Source: Typhlomys cinereus (Eukaryota; Chordata; Mammalia; Rodentia; Platacanthomyidae). Taken from it: a DNA stretch of 64,000 bases. The notes under the pieces were generated by a model. The model was given only the letters and a program-made list of their open reading frames with translations, was not told where the DNA came from and did no database searches. Below are positions 11,491 to 21,987 of this stretch, piece after piece. Positions within the stretch are counted from its first letter, which is position 1. Every line of letters starts with the position of its first letter. A program made the translations under genes and the position numbers. The DNA lies in assembly GCA_023101885.1 (NCBI GenBank), contig JALPQD010000004.1, positions 10,809,688 to 10,873,687 of the forward strand. The letters are read 5' to 3'.

Positions 11491-12498
11491 ATGGAAGCTG
11501 CACATTTTTTTCGAAGGAACCGAGAAACTGCTGGAGGTTTGGTTCTCCAGGCAGCAGTCCGACGCCAACCAGGAGTCTGGGGATCTTCGCACTATCCCGA
11601 GATCTGAGTGGGATGTACTTTTGAAGGATGTGCAATGTTCAATCATAAGTGTGACAAAAACTGACAAGCCGGAAGCTTTATGTACTCAGTGAGGGTAGCA
11701 TGTTTGTCTCCAAGAGACGTTTCATTTTGAAGACATGTGGTAGCACCCTCTTGCTGAAAGCACTGGTTCCCCTGTTGAAGCTTGCTAGGGATTACAGTGG
11801 GTTTGACTCGATTCAAAGCTTCTTTTATTCTGGTAAGAATTTCATGAAGCCTTCTCACCAAGGGTACCCACACCGGAATTTCCAGGAAGAAATAGAATTT
11901 CTTAATGCAATTTTCCCAAATGGAGCAGCATATTGTATGGGAAGTATGAATTCTGACTGTTGCTGCTTGTATACTTTGGATTTTCCAGAGAGTCGAGTAA
12001 TCAATCAGCCAGATCAAACCTTGAAAATTCTGATGAGTGAGCTTGACCCAGCAGTTATGGACCAGTTCTACATGAAAGACGGTGTTACTGCAAAGGATAT
12101 CACTCGTGAGAGTAGAATTCGTGACCTGATACCAGGTTCTGTCATTGATGCCTCACTTTTCAATCCTTGTGGGTTTTCGATGAATGGAATGAAATCGGAT
12201 GGAACTTACTGGACTATTCACATCACTCCAGAACCCGAGTTTTCTTATGTTACCTTTGAAACAAACTTAAGTCAGACCACCTATGATGACTTCATCAGGA
12301 AAGTTGTGGAAGTCTTCAAGCCAGGAAAATTTGTGACCACCTTGTTTGTTAATCAAGAGTTCTAAATGCCGCACAGTGCTTTCTTCACCCCAGAATACTG
12401 AAGGTTTTAAACGTCTTGATTGCCAGAGTGCTCTGTTCAATGATTACAATTTTGTTTTTACCAGTTTTGCTAAGAAGCAGCAACAACAGCAAAGTTGA
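11491..12498 (+). pseudogene. AMD1: Disabled AMD1 coding region
   Basis: The parental start is at 11,491 (GTG ATG GAA GCT). The first lesion is an extra T in a T7 run (11,505-11,511) just before codon 8. The second is an extra T at 11,677-11,679. The proenzyme cleavage site reads GAG-GGT-AGC (11,691-11,699): Glu67 is kept, but the pyruvoyl-forming Ser68 is Gly. From Met70 (11,700) a 221-codon frame is clean and keeps Cys82, Ser229, His243 and Glu247, all important residues in human AdoMetDC. An extra A at 12,355-12,356 then causes a stop at 12,363; the true C-terminal frame resumes and ends with the Gln-rich tail and TGA at 12,496-12,498. Without self-cleavage at residue 68, even a translated product would be inactive. 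Confidence 0.96.
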
Positions 12499-14526
12499 TT
12501 AAGAAAAATGAAGAAAAAAACGCAAAAAGAAAAAACACATAGAAGGTGGTGGCTGCTTTCTAGACGTTGATACTGGGGGTCATGCTTTCCATGACCACCC
12601 ACTTGTAGTTGCAGGAAGCCCTAGGTGTAATGATAGTGTAATCATTTTGAAGTGTATGCATTATTATATCAAGGAGTTAGATATCTTGCATGATGCTCTC
12701 TTCTGTGTTTAGGTATTCTATGCCACTCTTGCTGTGAAATTGAAGTGCATGTAGAAAAAACTTTTACTATATGAAACTTTCCATCACTTGTGAAAACAAT
12801 AACATTTGGTTTATGCACCGTGTAATATTTCTGCAAGTATCATCCAAAATCCCCCACAGAGAAGGCTTTCGTCCTCACTAGACGCTGGCCTCAGCTGGTC
12901 ATCTGGGACTGTTCTATCTAGTAAATTGCTGCCAGAATTTTACATCCAGTTACCTCCACTTTCTAGGACATATTCTCTACTAATGTTATTAAAAACCAAC
13001 TTCTACTTCATACAGATTTTTTTTTTGCAATGGCAATTAAAGTTTTTCTTCCACCAGTTGAGTCCTCTTTGAGAAAATGATTCAAATTGTTTTAGTGTAT
13101 TACTTTCTTAATTGTTCTGCATTTGTACTCCTTTAATGGGTTTCTTCTCTCACTGTGGTATCTTCTCCCAATCCCCCAAGTTAAAGTATCGTTACACTGT
13201 GGGCTTATCTACTAATCCAATACCCGAGGTGGGGGAGTTGGAGGATGTTCTCTGGGTTTAATTTCCTTCTAAGGATATAGGAATATAGCCTATTTAAATT
13301 GGCATGATCTTATCTGGAAGATAAGTGACAAAATTGTATGACTGAAACACATTGATTCTCCACTTAAGGTTAGCAAGAAGGACTCATAGAGAATTTAGAT
13401 TGTGATACAGCTGAACCCTATGGAAGCCATGTATTATGCTCAGTGAGTAGCTTCTAATGCCTTTATTAACTTCCTAAATGGTGGTATGAAAGGAGTTTTA
13501 TCACTAGGTCTAAGCAGGAAGATTTGGCATGTGTTGGACTCACTAGGTCCAGCCAGCTACCTTGAATCATTTAACTTGGCTGCTTCTTTCAGCAGCCGTT
13601 GCTTCCAGTTTTCTTTAATGTGAACTTTGGTTTAATGCAGACTCTGGCTATTCTATCTTGGGATTTAGAAGTTGGGTATTTTTTTTTTTTTGTGATGTGG
13701 GCTTTTTTGACTATGTGGTCTTCACACGAATGTCTGCCCAGAACAAGGACTATTCAGTCATGGATACTTAGCCGTGTGGCAGGATGGATGAAACAATATT
13801 CTGCAAATATGTAAAGATGTAAAGGAAATGGGCTAGAAATAGGGGCTTTCAAGAGTTGGCATCTTATCGCTGTATTTGCAAATACTGTAGGATTTGAGCA
13901 ACTGAGAAAAGAGTAAAGTTGGATAAGTTTGTGTTAATTGTCCTCACAATATTTTCTTTAGTTTCTGGATTGATGCAGTGGTGGTTTGTTCCTTCCGTAT
14001 TTATAAATGAAACACTTTTTTTAGTGTTTCTAGATGTAGAATCTACTTGGTTTGAAATCAAGTGGTTGGAACACTATTTTGACTTAAGCACATGATTCAT
14101 ATATTTCAATAAGGGAGCTTGTAATCAGCTTTATCAATTTGATTCTGTAATGAGCACAGCACCTAATGTTTTGTCTTGCTCTGTTGCAAGGACCAATGCT
14201 CAAAGTGAATTTTGTTCTGAACAGTATCCTAGTAGATCTGATGACGTTTTGTTGGCTTGAGGTCTGATTTCCTAATCCTCAACAGAATTAAGAAGGAAAT
14301 AAAAATTCTAGTGTTGAAAACTTGCATAAATTTGTGCAGAACAAAGCCTAGAGGGGGGAAAAACACAACACAAAAGCTGTAGATTGAATAGTGATCTATC
14401 CTAGTTTGATAGAGGAGGGAAAATCTTGGTGCCATAATTTCTCTCCTCATTGGTGTTGGATTTTAATCAGTTGAAATATATTCTGTACCACAATGTAAGC
14501 TTCAATAAAAGTTTGCTTAATTCTTT
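12499..14526 (+). pseudogene. AMD1: Retrocopied AMD1 3' UTR with two candidate poly(A) signals
   Basis: About 2 kb of non-coding sequence continuous with the coding part and without repeat insertions. ATTAAA at 13,036-13,041 could be the proximal signal that gives the shorter AMD1 mRNA in the parent gene; AATAAA at 14,504-14,509 lies about 17 bases before the poly(A) run and is the signal actually used in the reverse-transcribed molecule. Short open frames here are incidental. Confidence 0.8.
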
Positions 14527-14538
14527 AAAAAAAAAAAA

Positions 14539-14553
14539 GAAATCATACATTTT
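14539..14553. repeat. Right target-site duplication of the AMD1 retrocopy
   Basis: Identical over 15 bases to 11,167-11,181 and placed immediately after the poly(A) run of the retrocopy. Confidence 0.95.
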
Positions 14554-15855
14554 AGACTTTAGTTTTTTTTATCTTTTTTTTGCTTTTATAATTAAACCTA
14601 ATATATTTAAGCAAGAACAGGTTTCTCATTGAGTAAATTTCACATCAGTCACAATTTGTCTTTCAACTGTTTTTTTCTTTCAATTCTTATTCATTCTTCT
14701 TTTGATATACTTTGTTTTTAGACTCTTATCTACAAAAATGGAATTGGTCAGTAAAGGTAAGTTCTTTCATACTTTTAAATAAATGTGAATGAATATTGAA
14801 ATATTTCCACAAGTTGCAGCAGAGGCCAATATTAAAGGACACTGTTTTTAAATCATTATACTCTAGAATGTAGGCTTCAACATATATGATATAGCACCAA
14901 CAGGAAAACTGATAATATAGCTGTGATTCATTGCAAATGTGTCTGCTTCAACTATGTTAACTGTGGTGACAGACGGAGTTATTAAAGACAGAGAGACGAA
15001 GTGACAACCTTGTGTTATTGAAGCCTTCATTCTTTCCCTGACCTGGTATGATACATATATATGAGAAGATCATAATAACCAATCACTCTGATCAATAAAA
15101 ATAGGCCTCTCTAAAGAAGCATTTTTTAAAAAAATATAGGAGAAAGTTGAGAAGAGTTAAAAAGTTTTAAAATATTTTAGAACATTAAGACTGAAAGAGG
15201 CAAGGTGAACTTTCATGTAAAGCAATGGAATGTTTTAGGATTTTTTCTCCTGGTAACTTAAAAAAGTGAACTCTAGTATTAGTAACATTGTCTAAATTAG
15301 AGTGTCCACTTTTACTCTTAGATTTACTGGTTTTGTGCTTACCTTAACTATCTTCTGATTGAAACAACATAAAAAAAGATGGATAGATTCAGCTATTGGG
15401 GAAGCAATAAAATGATAAATAATTCAATTAGTGGGAAAGAAAAGAAAAACTGATCTGTCCAATGAGAAGCAAAGCATTGTCCATCATCTTGTGTTAATTG
15501 CTCATCAGTTGATCATGTTTGATGGGTCTAAGCCCAAGCTAAAGAAGCAGAAAATGAGAGTGATGCTAAGGGAGTATTAAAGAATCCTTACCAGACAAGA
15601 GGCAAGTGAAATCAATGCAGTTGATTATGTCTGGAAAGAGAATGAAAAGCAATTTTGTACACCACTTAAGTGATACCAAAGAAAACCTCTCATCTTTTCT
15701 AAAAATGAAATTTCCTACAAAGTTAATAATATATTGGTAAGAATTTAGGAAAAAAGAGAAATGCATGGAAAACATCTGAGGAAAGTGTGTGCAAGCATTT
15801 TGGTAAGTTTCTATGTGGTTTACTTTAAGTAACTTTGGTTAAATACATACATGCT
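14554..15855. other. Unique AT-rich DNA, nothing recognised
   Basis: T-rich then A-rich sequence with only short random open frames. No repeat family recognised. Confidence 0.4.
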
Positions 15856-16165
15856 TATGGTGAAAGCTCATTGATCAAAGCACTTGTACAAGTTTGAAGA
15901 TTAAATTTCAGATCCCCACAATGAGTGTATATATATATATATACACGCATGTGGTAGAGACTGGAGGTTCCCTACATAACCTATTTGAACATACTATCGG
16001 TGTTGGTGAGTTCTGGGTCCACATGAGAGATCCTTTTTCAGTATATAAGGTGGAAAACAAATGAGGAAGAGTCCCAATGACAACCTTGGGCATTTACATA
16101 CACATGTCACATGTGCACAGGGGAGGGGGGACGTACACCCTCACATACATATAGCCCACGCATAT
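15856..16165 (+). mobile_element. Degenerate B4-type SINE, plus orientation
   Basis: AAAGCACTTGTACAAGTTTG and CAGATCCCCACAATGA recall the ID-like head; AAGGTGGAAAACAAATGAGG, AGAGTCCCAATGACAACCTT and the CA-rich end recall the B4 3' half. A TATA repeat (15,929-15,942) interrupts it. Confidence 0.5.
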
Positions 16166-18771
16166 GAGTAATGAAAATAGGAAAAATTTGTGTGAAATTT
16201 TCTTAATTTGTCTAGACAAGGGGAAAAATTTCCATGTAATTACAATAATCATCCAGTATCATTAAGGAGATCCATCAAGTAATTAAATTCTTTTGCCATT
16301 GTTTAGATTATTCTTTTTATCATACAGACACAACAATTACATTTATGTGTGTGGGATAAATCCATTAGGATAAGTACCTCAAGGCTTCCTGTGGCATTTG
16401 GTCTTGGTACTTCTATAAGATGTATGGTATTACCACCAGTGAACGAAGGGACCTTTTAATCTACCACTTAATTTTGTAACATTATGTTCTTGTTTCATAA
16501 ACATGAAGCATTGATGACTAAGTGATTAAATCACCAGGGTTATTTCCCAATCTTACGTATTTCCCATCTGTAAACCTAGCAGCTCCATCAGTCAGAGGGG
16601 CAGTGATGCCAGTCTTTATTCCAGGAACCTCCACTTTCCCACACAACTGTGTTCTGAGATCTTGGCTGGGAAGAGTTCCTTTCATTTGACTGACTTTAAC
16701 TTGCAATCTTTTGTCAACTTGCCACTAGATTTCAGCAATAAATGATGCATAGTGAGCCTGCAATTCTGTCTTTTAGTACCTGCAAATTCCCAGTTAAATT
16801 CTTCTTAGTGAATAGGAACTGTGCTTTTTTCTGTCTTAATTTATGTGGTTAAATCTTCCTATTTTCTTTCCTGGAGATGGAAAAAAAAAAAAACGTAGAA
16901 GCCAGCGGTTTTGTTCTTTCTGTAACTTTGTCATTCTATTCTCAAATCTCTTTAGGAAAGAAAAATCCACTACAGTTACTAACATAGGAAATATTTCTAT
17001 TTAAAACTCTCTTTAAATTAAATTATTTTTCATCATTGCAATGTTAACATTAGCATCTTTAACGTGTAATTCATCTTTAGGAGCTGAGGGTAATGTCCCT
17101 TTGCCTTTAAAGAGTCAATGGAAATGATGTGTGCTAAACACAAGTTTCATGGTGCCTTTGAAATAAGCAGTCTGCTGAGGTAGAAGCTCAGCAAACAGCA
17201 GCAAACTTACCAAAAGTTAGCAAATAAAACAGGAGTCACAGTCTAATTGCAACTAAATTGAAACTGTTCAGATGGCACTGAGGTCGTTTCCTGGGCTGGT
17301 CTGTGAGGCACGAGGTGTCTACAGCACAGGCTGTTATTTTAATTTGTTCAAATGTGTTTTTGTGACCATTTTGCACAATATGGTAGAGCAAAACAGTCTC
17401 TGGAGACAGACAAATGGAGAAATGGGTTTTGAGTCCCTTCCAGTGGCAGTCGGTTTGATATCCCCAAGGAAATATATCTTGACAGTAATTATAAGAAAAA
17501 TACCAATGCGTGATTTCCGAATGTTTGACAAAATGGAAACTTTTTTTTCTTTTTGCCAGGAAAATTGAAACAGTGGACTTCTTAACCCTAAGATTTAATA
17601 GAGTCTTAAGAGAAGACTGGGAAGGAGAGAAAATGTGAATTATGTCCCAAACAGGCTGGAAAGTCAATGTAACTAACAGACATGTTGAATTTATCAAGAC
17701 TGAGATTTGTTTTCCAGTTTTTTTTGTTTATTTGTTTTATCTTTCTTGACTTTTACTAACTTATTGAATTTTCTTTGCTCTTTATTTAAGTTCAGAAATT
17801 ATGCATTTAAAAAGTTCTATTAATCACTACAGACAATTTTAAATATATGTAACTTTCCTATCAACTGGTCTACAATTATAAAACTACCAAACAGTTCAAT
17901 AAAAAGTAAATGTCACACATGGAACTTACTTTTCTATTTCTACTTCTTAGTTGGCTACATATATTTTTTCCAAGTAAATGTTAATGAGAAGTGTAACAGG
18001 AAGAAGAGTTGCCACAACAATTGGCAGATATATTTAGTTTTTTTTTTTTCTAGCTTTAAAAGTTTATTTTAAACACTAAAGACAGAAATCTGGGCTCCAA
18101 CTGAATACCACCCAACCAATAAAGCACATTTTAAAAAACTTTAATAACCTTTTCCTCTTATTTCCTATTTACTCCCTTTTGCACATTTTGTTCTTGTTTC
18201 TTTTGTTCTGTTCTCTGTGCTTAATTCATCGTGAATGGGTCTCAAGGAAAGTAAGACTGTCTAAACTACATGTTCCATATCATCACTCTACTATTAATAA
18301 AAGTTTTAATAAAAAACTTCAATAAATTTAAAAATAGAAAATAAAAAGTATATGTGTATTTATATATTAATATATATGTATACATGCTCATCTTCATGGG
18401 CTTTATGCTATTATTTAAGATCTGTCTGAGAAGTTTCATTGTTATCTTAGAAATTTGATGAGCAGTTGAGAACTGCAGAAATGATTAGTTCTGATCTCTA
18501 ATGATCAGAAATTAGCAATTAAAAGTCAGTATCCCTTTATCTAAGTAATCCCTCCTTAGTAAGTTCTGTGCACATTAGAACAGTTAGCCAGTGGTCATAG
18601 GCCAAGGTTCTGCTTTTCTTGAGTTTTTAGCCATGTTGCCTTTGAAGTTGTTGATCATCTGGGTAGTCTTACAGTTTTCCTTCTGTTACTGTAAGTATGA
18701 CATAGAATCTAGCCACAGCCCTCCTCTGTTTTTACTACCATATTAGGTGGAGATACTGTGTGGTGAAAACA

Positions 18772-18772
<1 letters not shown>
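16166..18772. other. Unique AT-rich DNA, nothing recognised
   Basis: Includes a 153-codon minus frame (17,236-17,697) and an overlapping 98-codon plus frame (17,272-17,568) covering the same DNA. Neither shows a recognisable domain, and two competing frames of this length are expected by chance over several kilobases. No clear repeat family. Confidence 0.4.

Positions 18773-18804
<32 letters not shown>
18773..18804. repeat. (TA)n microsatellite
   Basis: Sixteen TA units, uninterrupted. Confidence 0.97.
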
Positions 18805-18805
<1 letters not shown>

Positions 18806-19086
18806 CAATCAAGAAGTCATTTCTAATTCCACATGATGAGCTGATGAATGATGAAAACGTTATTACTATTCAGATGCCTCAGAGAATATCCACATTCATT
18901 TGATGTCAAATGGGGAGACATGCAAACAATATCATTACACTTAGGGGGAAGCTCTGACTAAAATAGCTGAACACAAAGCTAAGCCAAAACAGGACAAAAA
19001 GGGTAAGATTTTCTCACAGACTTGTTTGGGGGAATTTCTGCAGAAAATTGCTATGTATTTTACCCATTAACCCATGCCTTTAATTC

Positions 19087-19394
19087 AATTTTTTACTATT
19101 TATTGTGTGTGCGTGTGCGTGCATGTGCGTGTGTGTGTGTGTGTGTGAGTGTGTGTGTGTATCAAAGGGCCCTGTGTCCCAGGGGGGACAAACAGTGACT
19201 TAGGGAATCATCCTGGATTGCTTCTACCTCCTTTATGCTTCTCTCTGGGATTTCCCAGGTTCAGCCCATCAGGGTTGAAAGAGCAGGTCACCTCTGTTTC
19301 TGCCTGGCATTTTTCCATGGGACCCAGGATCTGAACTCAGGACCTTCTGCTTATGAGGCAGAGTCTTAACCCCTGAGTCATCTCTCCAGCCCTA
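19087..19394 (-). mobile_element. B2-superfamily tRNA-derived SINE, minus orientation, with (TG) tail
   Basis: The right end CTTAACCCCTGAGTCATCTC followed by TCCAGCCC is the complement of the SINE head GGGCTGGAGAGATGACTCAGG. The complement of the RNA polymerase III B box lies in ATCTGAACTCAGGACCTTC. The TG-rich run at 19,104-19,161 is the complement of the CA-rich region that precedes the A-rich tail in this family. It is older than the copies at 21.7, 27.3 and 28.1 kb; no clean target-site duplication was found. Confidence 0.85.
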
Positions 19395-19714
19395 TTTCAT
19401 TTTTTTTTATTTGGCTCATGATGACTGGCCAATAGAAATGTATCCTGGTGTCTGTGTTCCTCCTCTCTCTTCTTACTCAGTAATTATACTTTATAATTAT
19501 CAAGGAAATAGCAGGTGAATGACTGTGACTTAAAAACTTACAAGTTCTGTGGAATCACATTTGGAGGTCTTGAAACACGGTCATGTCTTATTCCATTTTC
19601 GATTGCTCCACAGAAGACCTTGCCACAATGAGTAATTAAATCTGAATATAAGTGGATGAAAACAAATCATATTCAACCACAGAAGGCAGTAAGTATGGAA
19701 TATGGGTAGCTTTA

Positions 19715-19844
19715 AAGTTCTTTCATTTTCTTTGGATATATACCAAAGAGTGGGATTGCTCAATCATATGGTAATCCTATTTTTTTTAATTTCCTAGAAT
19801 AGTTTATTGAAAACCTGGTTTGTACTTTTTTCTCCCACATTTTA
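19715..19844 (-). mobile_element. Ancient L1 ORF2 fragment, left piece
   Basis: TTTGGATATATACCAAAGAG followed by TGGGATTGCTCAATCATATGG is the antisense of the ORF2 C-terminal region of an old mammalian L1. It resumes near 21,005 after a younger L1 insertion, so the two pieces appear to be one element split by the newcomer. Confidence 0.7.
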
Positions 19845-20985
19845 TTTTTTTAATCATACAAGCTCAATAGGTACCCTGTCCTCTCCCTCCCTCCTCCCCT
19901 CCTCAGTCATCCCCGCTTGCACTCTGCTCTCTTCCACCTTTCTTTTACCCTCTCCTTCCCTCCCCTTCTTCCAGAGCCTCCTCCTTCCTCCTTCCCATCC
20001 TCTAGAGCATCCTTTTGTGTGAATGCCAAACCTCCCTCTGAGTCCTCTACCCTAGTGAGGGATAAGGACTCAGTGGCATATCCCAGAGCCCTTTCTTGGG
20101 CTGCTGGTTAGTACAAGAACTCTTATTATGACTGTTAATCCCTGCCTCTAAGGTGACTTATGGCATTATGACTGGGGTGAGATGATATTTCAGGGAAGTT
20201 TTGCATTTCCCTGATGACTAAAGCTGTGGAGCATTTTTTAAGATATTTGTTTGACATTTCAATTTTGTCCCTGGAAAAGATTCTTTTGAGTTCCGAGGCC
20301 CATTTTTTAATTGGACTATTTATCTCCTTGTTGTTCATAGAGCTCTATCGGATATGTTGTTAGTGAAGACTTTTCTCCCATTCTGTGGGTTGCCTTTTTG
20401 CTCAGTTTAGAATCTCTTTATCTGAACAGAAGCTCTTTAATTTCATAAGATCCTATTTGTTGAGTGTTGGTTCTATGCTATTGGATTTCTGTTTAGGAAC
20501 TGTTGGCCTAGCCTTGAGGGACTTCCCTACCCTTTCAACTAGGATTTTTTATAGTCTCTGGCTAATATTATGGTCCTTGATCCATTTGGAATTAATTCTT
20601 GTGCATGGTGACAAGTACGGGTCCAGTTTTAATCTTCTACATGCGGATATCCAGTTTTTGCCAGCACCGTTTGTTGAAGATGCTGTTCTTTTTCCGATGA
20701 GTTTTTGGCCCCTTTGTCAAAGATCAAATGGCCGTAATTGTGTGGACTTATATCTGGGTCTTCAACCCTTATCCATTGATCTACATGTCTATTTTGGAGC
20801 CAGTATCAGGCTGTTTTTATTACTATAGATTTGTAGTATAGATTAAGGTTTAGTGTGGTGATACTTCCAGCAGTGTTTTTGTTACTCAGGATTGTGTTTG
20901 CTATCCTGGGCCTTTTGTGCTTCCATATGAATTGTTCAGTCAATTTCTTTAAAGAATTGCTTGTGGATTTTGATTGGTATAGTGG
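19845..20985 (-). mobile_element. Truncated, internally deleted rodent L1, minus orientation
   Basis: The 3' end (complement of TTGTATGATT..AAAA at 19,850-19,870) and the pyrimidine-rich block 19,880-19,995 match the 3' UTR of the other L1 copies in this window. At about 20,150 the sequence jumps from 3' UTR directly into ORF2 (GGGGTGAGATGATATTTCAGG), a deletion of about 1.2 kb relative to L1-C. ORF2 sequence continues to about 20,985, with several frameshifts. It is 5'-truncated, and more diverged than L1-A to L1-D. Confidence 0.85.
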
Positions 20986-21004
20986 GTAACCTTATTTTTA
21001 ATAT

Positions 21005-21120
21005 TTTATTATGTGTTTTCCATAATGGCTCTACTGATTTATATTGTCACTAAAGAGTGTGCTTATCAGTTTTTTGAAAATAGCCATTGTAAATGGACCT
21101 TGTGTTCTTTTTCCAATTAT
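21005..21120 (-). mobile_element. Ancient L1 ORF2 fragment, middle piece
   Basis: TGTTTTCCATAATGGCTCTAC and GATTTATATTGTCAC continue the old L1 begun at 19,715, in register, on the far side of the younger L1. Confidence 0.7.
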
Positions 21121-21124
21121 TACA

Positions 21125-21318
21125 TTTTTAAATTCCTTTATCTTTCATGTTTGTGTGTGTACATATGTGTGTACATGCTACAACATGTGTGTGGAAGTCA
21201 ATAGATAACTTGAATGAGTCGGTTATCTCTTTCTCCCATGTGGGTTGTAAGAATTGACTTCAGGCTATCAGGCTTAGTAGTAAATATCTTTATCAGCTAA
21301 ACCATTACACTAACCTTC
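21125..21318 (-). mobile_element. B3-like SINE, minus orientation
   Basis: GTGTGTGGAAGTCAATAGAT, GAGTCGGTTATCTCTTTCTC, CCATGTGGGTTGTAAGAATT and CAGGCTTAGTAGTAAATATC follow the order of an antisense B3 SINE (GTCAGAGGACAACTTGTGGG and so on). It interrupts the ancient L1, which resumes at about 21,320. Confidence 0.7.
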
Positions 21319-21319
21319 A

Positions 21320-21495
21320 TTGCAGTTTTATTTTGTTTTCCTCCAGTGATTAGTGACATTGAATTTTTTTCATATACCTCTGAACTATTTATTTATGTCT
21401 TCTTTAAAGAAAACCCTACTGATTTCTGTTGAAGAATAAGTGATTTTCCTTTTGAGATGTTTGAGTTTCTTACATATTCTAGATTGTTATTGAAT
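21320..21495 (-). mobile_element. Ancient L1 ORF2 fragment, right piece
   Basis: GTGATTAGTGACATTGAATT, TTCATATACCTCTGAAC and GAGTTTCTTACATATTCTAG match the antisense of old L1 ORF2 sequence upstream of the previous pieces. Confidence 0.65.
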
Positions 21496-21547
21496 CACGA
21501 TTAATCAGAAATGGAATATCATGAGTTTACAGTGGCTGAAAAGAGGA

Positions 21548-21645
21548 TAAAGAAAATGTGCTATATGAGAATACTATTCTGCCTCAAAGAAGGAATGAAC
21601 TCCTGTCTCTTTTAATAACATGGATGGAACTATAACTTGTGATTA
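21548..21645 (+). mobile_element. Small ancient L1 3' fragment, plus strand
   Basis: AAGAAAATGTGCTATATGAG, AATACTATTCTGCCTCAAAG and AACATGGATGGAACTATAAC are the sense strand of an L1 ORF2 C-terminus. Because it is 3'-terminal sequence, it is a separate insertion rather than a 5' inversion of its neighbour. Confidence 0.6.
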
Positions 21646-21655
21646 GAGCTGTCAT

Positions 21656-21672
21656 AAAAAGAACCAATTGGG
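21656..21672. repeat. Target-site duplication, left copy
   Basis: AAAAAGAACCAATTGGG is repeated at 21,971-21,987 on the other side of the SINE. The exact boundary is ambiguous by a few bases because of the A-rich tail and the G-rich head. Confidence 0.85.
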
Positions 21673-21970
21673 GGCTGGAGAGGTGGCTCAGGGGTTAAGC
21701 CTCCGCCTTGCAGGCGGAAGGTCCCGAGTTCGGATCCCAGATCCCACGTATAGACGCCAGACGGAAGCGGGGGCGGCCTGCGCTTCTGGTCCTGGTAGGG
21801 CGGAGCCTGTGAATCCCAGGGCAGAAGGAGGTGGAGGCGTCCATGGTGGTTCGCGACATTCGTCCGTGGTTCTACACATACACATACACAGACACACACA
21901 TACACAGACACATGCGCGCGCGCACATACACACAGTTGAATAAATAATAATAATAATAAAAAAATTTAAA
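21673..21970 (+). mobile_element. Young B2-superfamily tRNA-derived SINE
   Basis: Head GGCTGGAGAGGTGGCTCAGG (A box) and GGTCCCGAGTTCGGATCCC (B box, GTTCGGATCC) form an internal RNA polymerase III promoter. The body is CpG-rich, as expected of a recent copy, followed by a CA-rich stretch (21,880-21,933) and a (AAT)n/A-rich tail. Direct repeats of 17 bases flank it. Of the six copies in the window this one looks closest to a consensus. It is not a tRNA gene: the tRNA-like part is followed by a long unrelated body. Confidence 0.92.
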
Positions 21971-21987
21971 AAAAAGAACCAATTGGG

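Larger units (their letters stand above)
11182..14538 (+). pseudogene. AMD1: Full-length processed retrocopy of AMD1 (S-adenosylmethionine decarboxylase mRNA)
   Basis: This is a reverse-transcribed copy of the AMD1 mRNA: 5' UTR (from 11,182), an intronless but broken coding region (11,491-12,498), a 2-kb 3' UTR, AATAAA at 14,504-14,509 and a short poly(A), all between 15-bp direct repeats. AMD1 makes decarboxylated S-adenosylmethionine, the aminopropyl donor for spermidine and spermine. The 5' end coincides with the 5' UTR start of the parent mRNA as I know it, so reverse transcription was complete. The length, about 3.35 kb, fits the longer of the two known AMD1 transcripts. The copy is not translatable as an enzyme: three 1-base insertions and a Ser68-to-Gly change. 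Divergence is modest, suggesting a moderately recent insertion made by L1 machinery. Confidence 0.97.

Noticed and set aside
11347..12017. Minus-strand frames of 106 and 124 codons opposite the AMD1 copy
   Set aside because: Antisense shadows of the retrocopied coding region, with no independent support.
11700..12365. 221-codon AMD1 frame as a functional N-terminally truncated gene
   Set aside because: It begins at parental Met70, downstream of the self-cleavage site, which is mutated as well. It ends early by frameshift, and sits in an intronless copy with poly(A) and target-site duplications.
17236..17697. 153-codon minus-strand frame
   Set aside because: No recognisable domain, overlapped by other chance frames, and ordinary for this much sequence. 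A conservation test would be needed to revive it.
21673..21745. tRNA gene suggested by A- and B-box-like sequences
   Set aside because: The tRNA-like part is the head of a SINE, with a long unrelated body, tail and target-site duplication.
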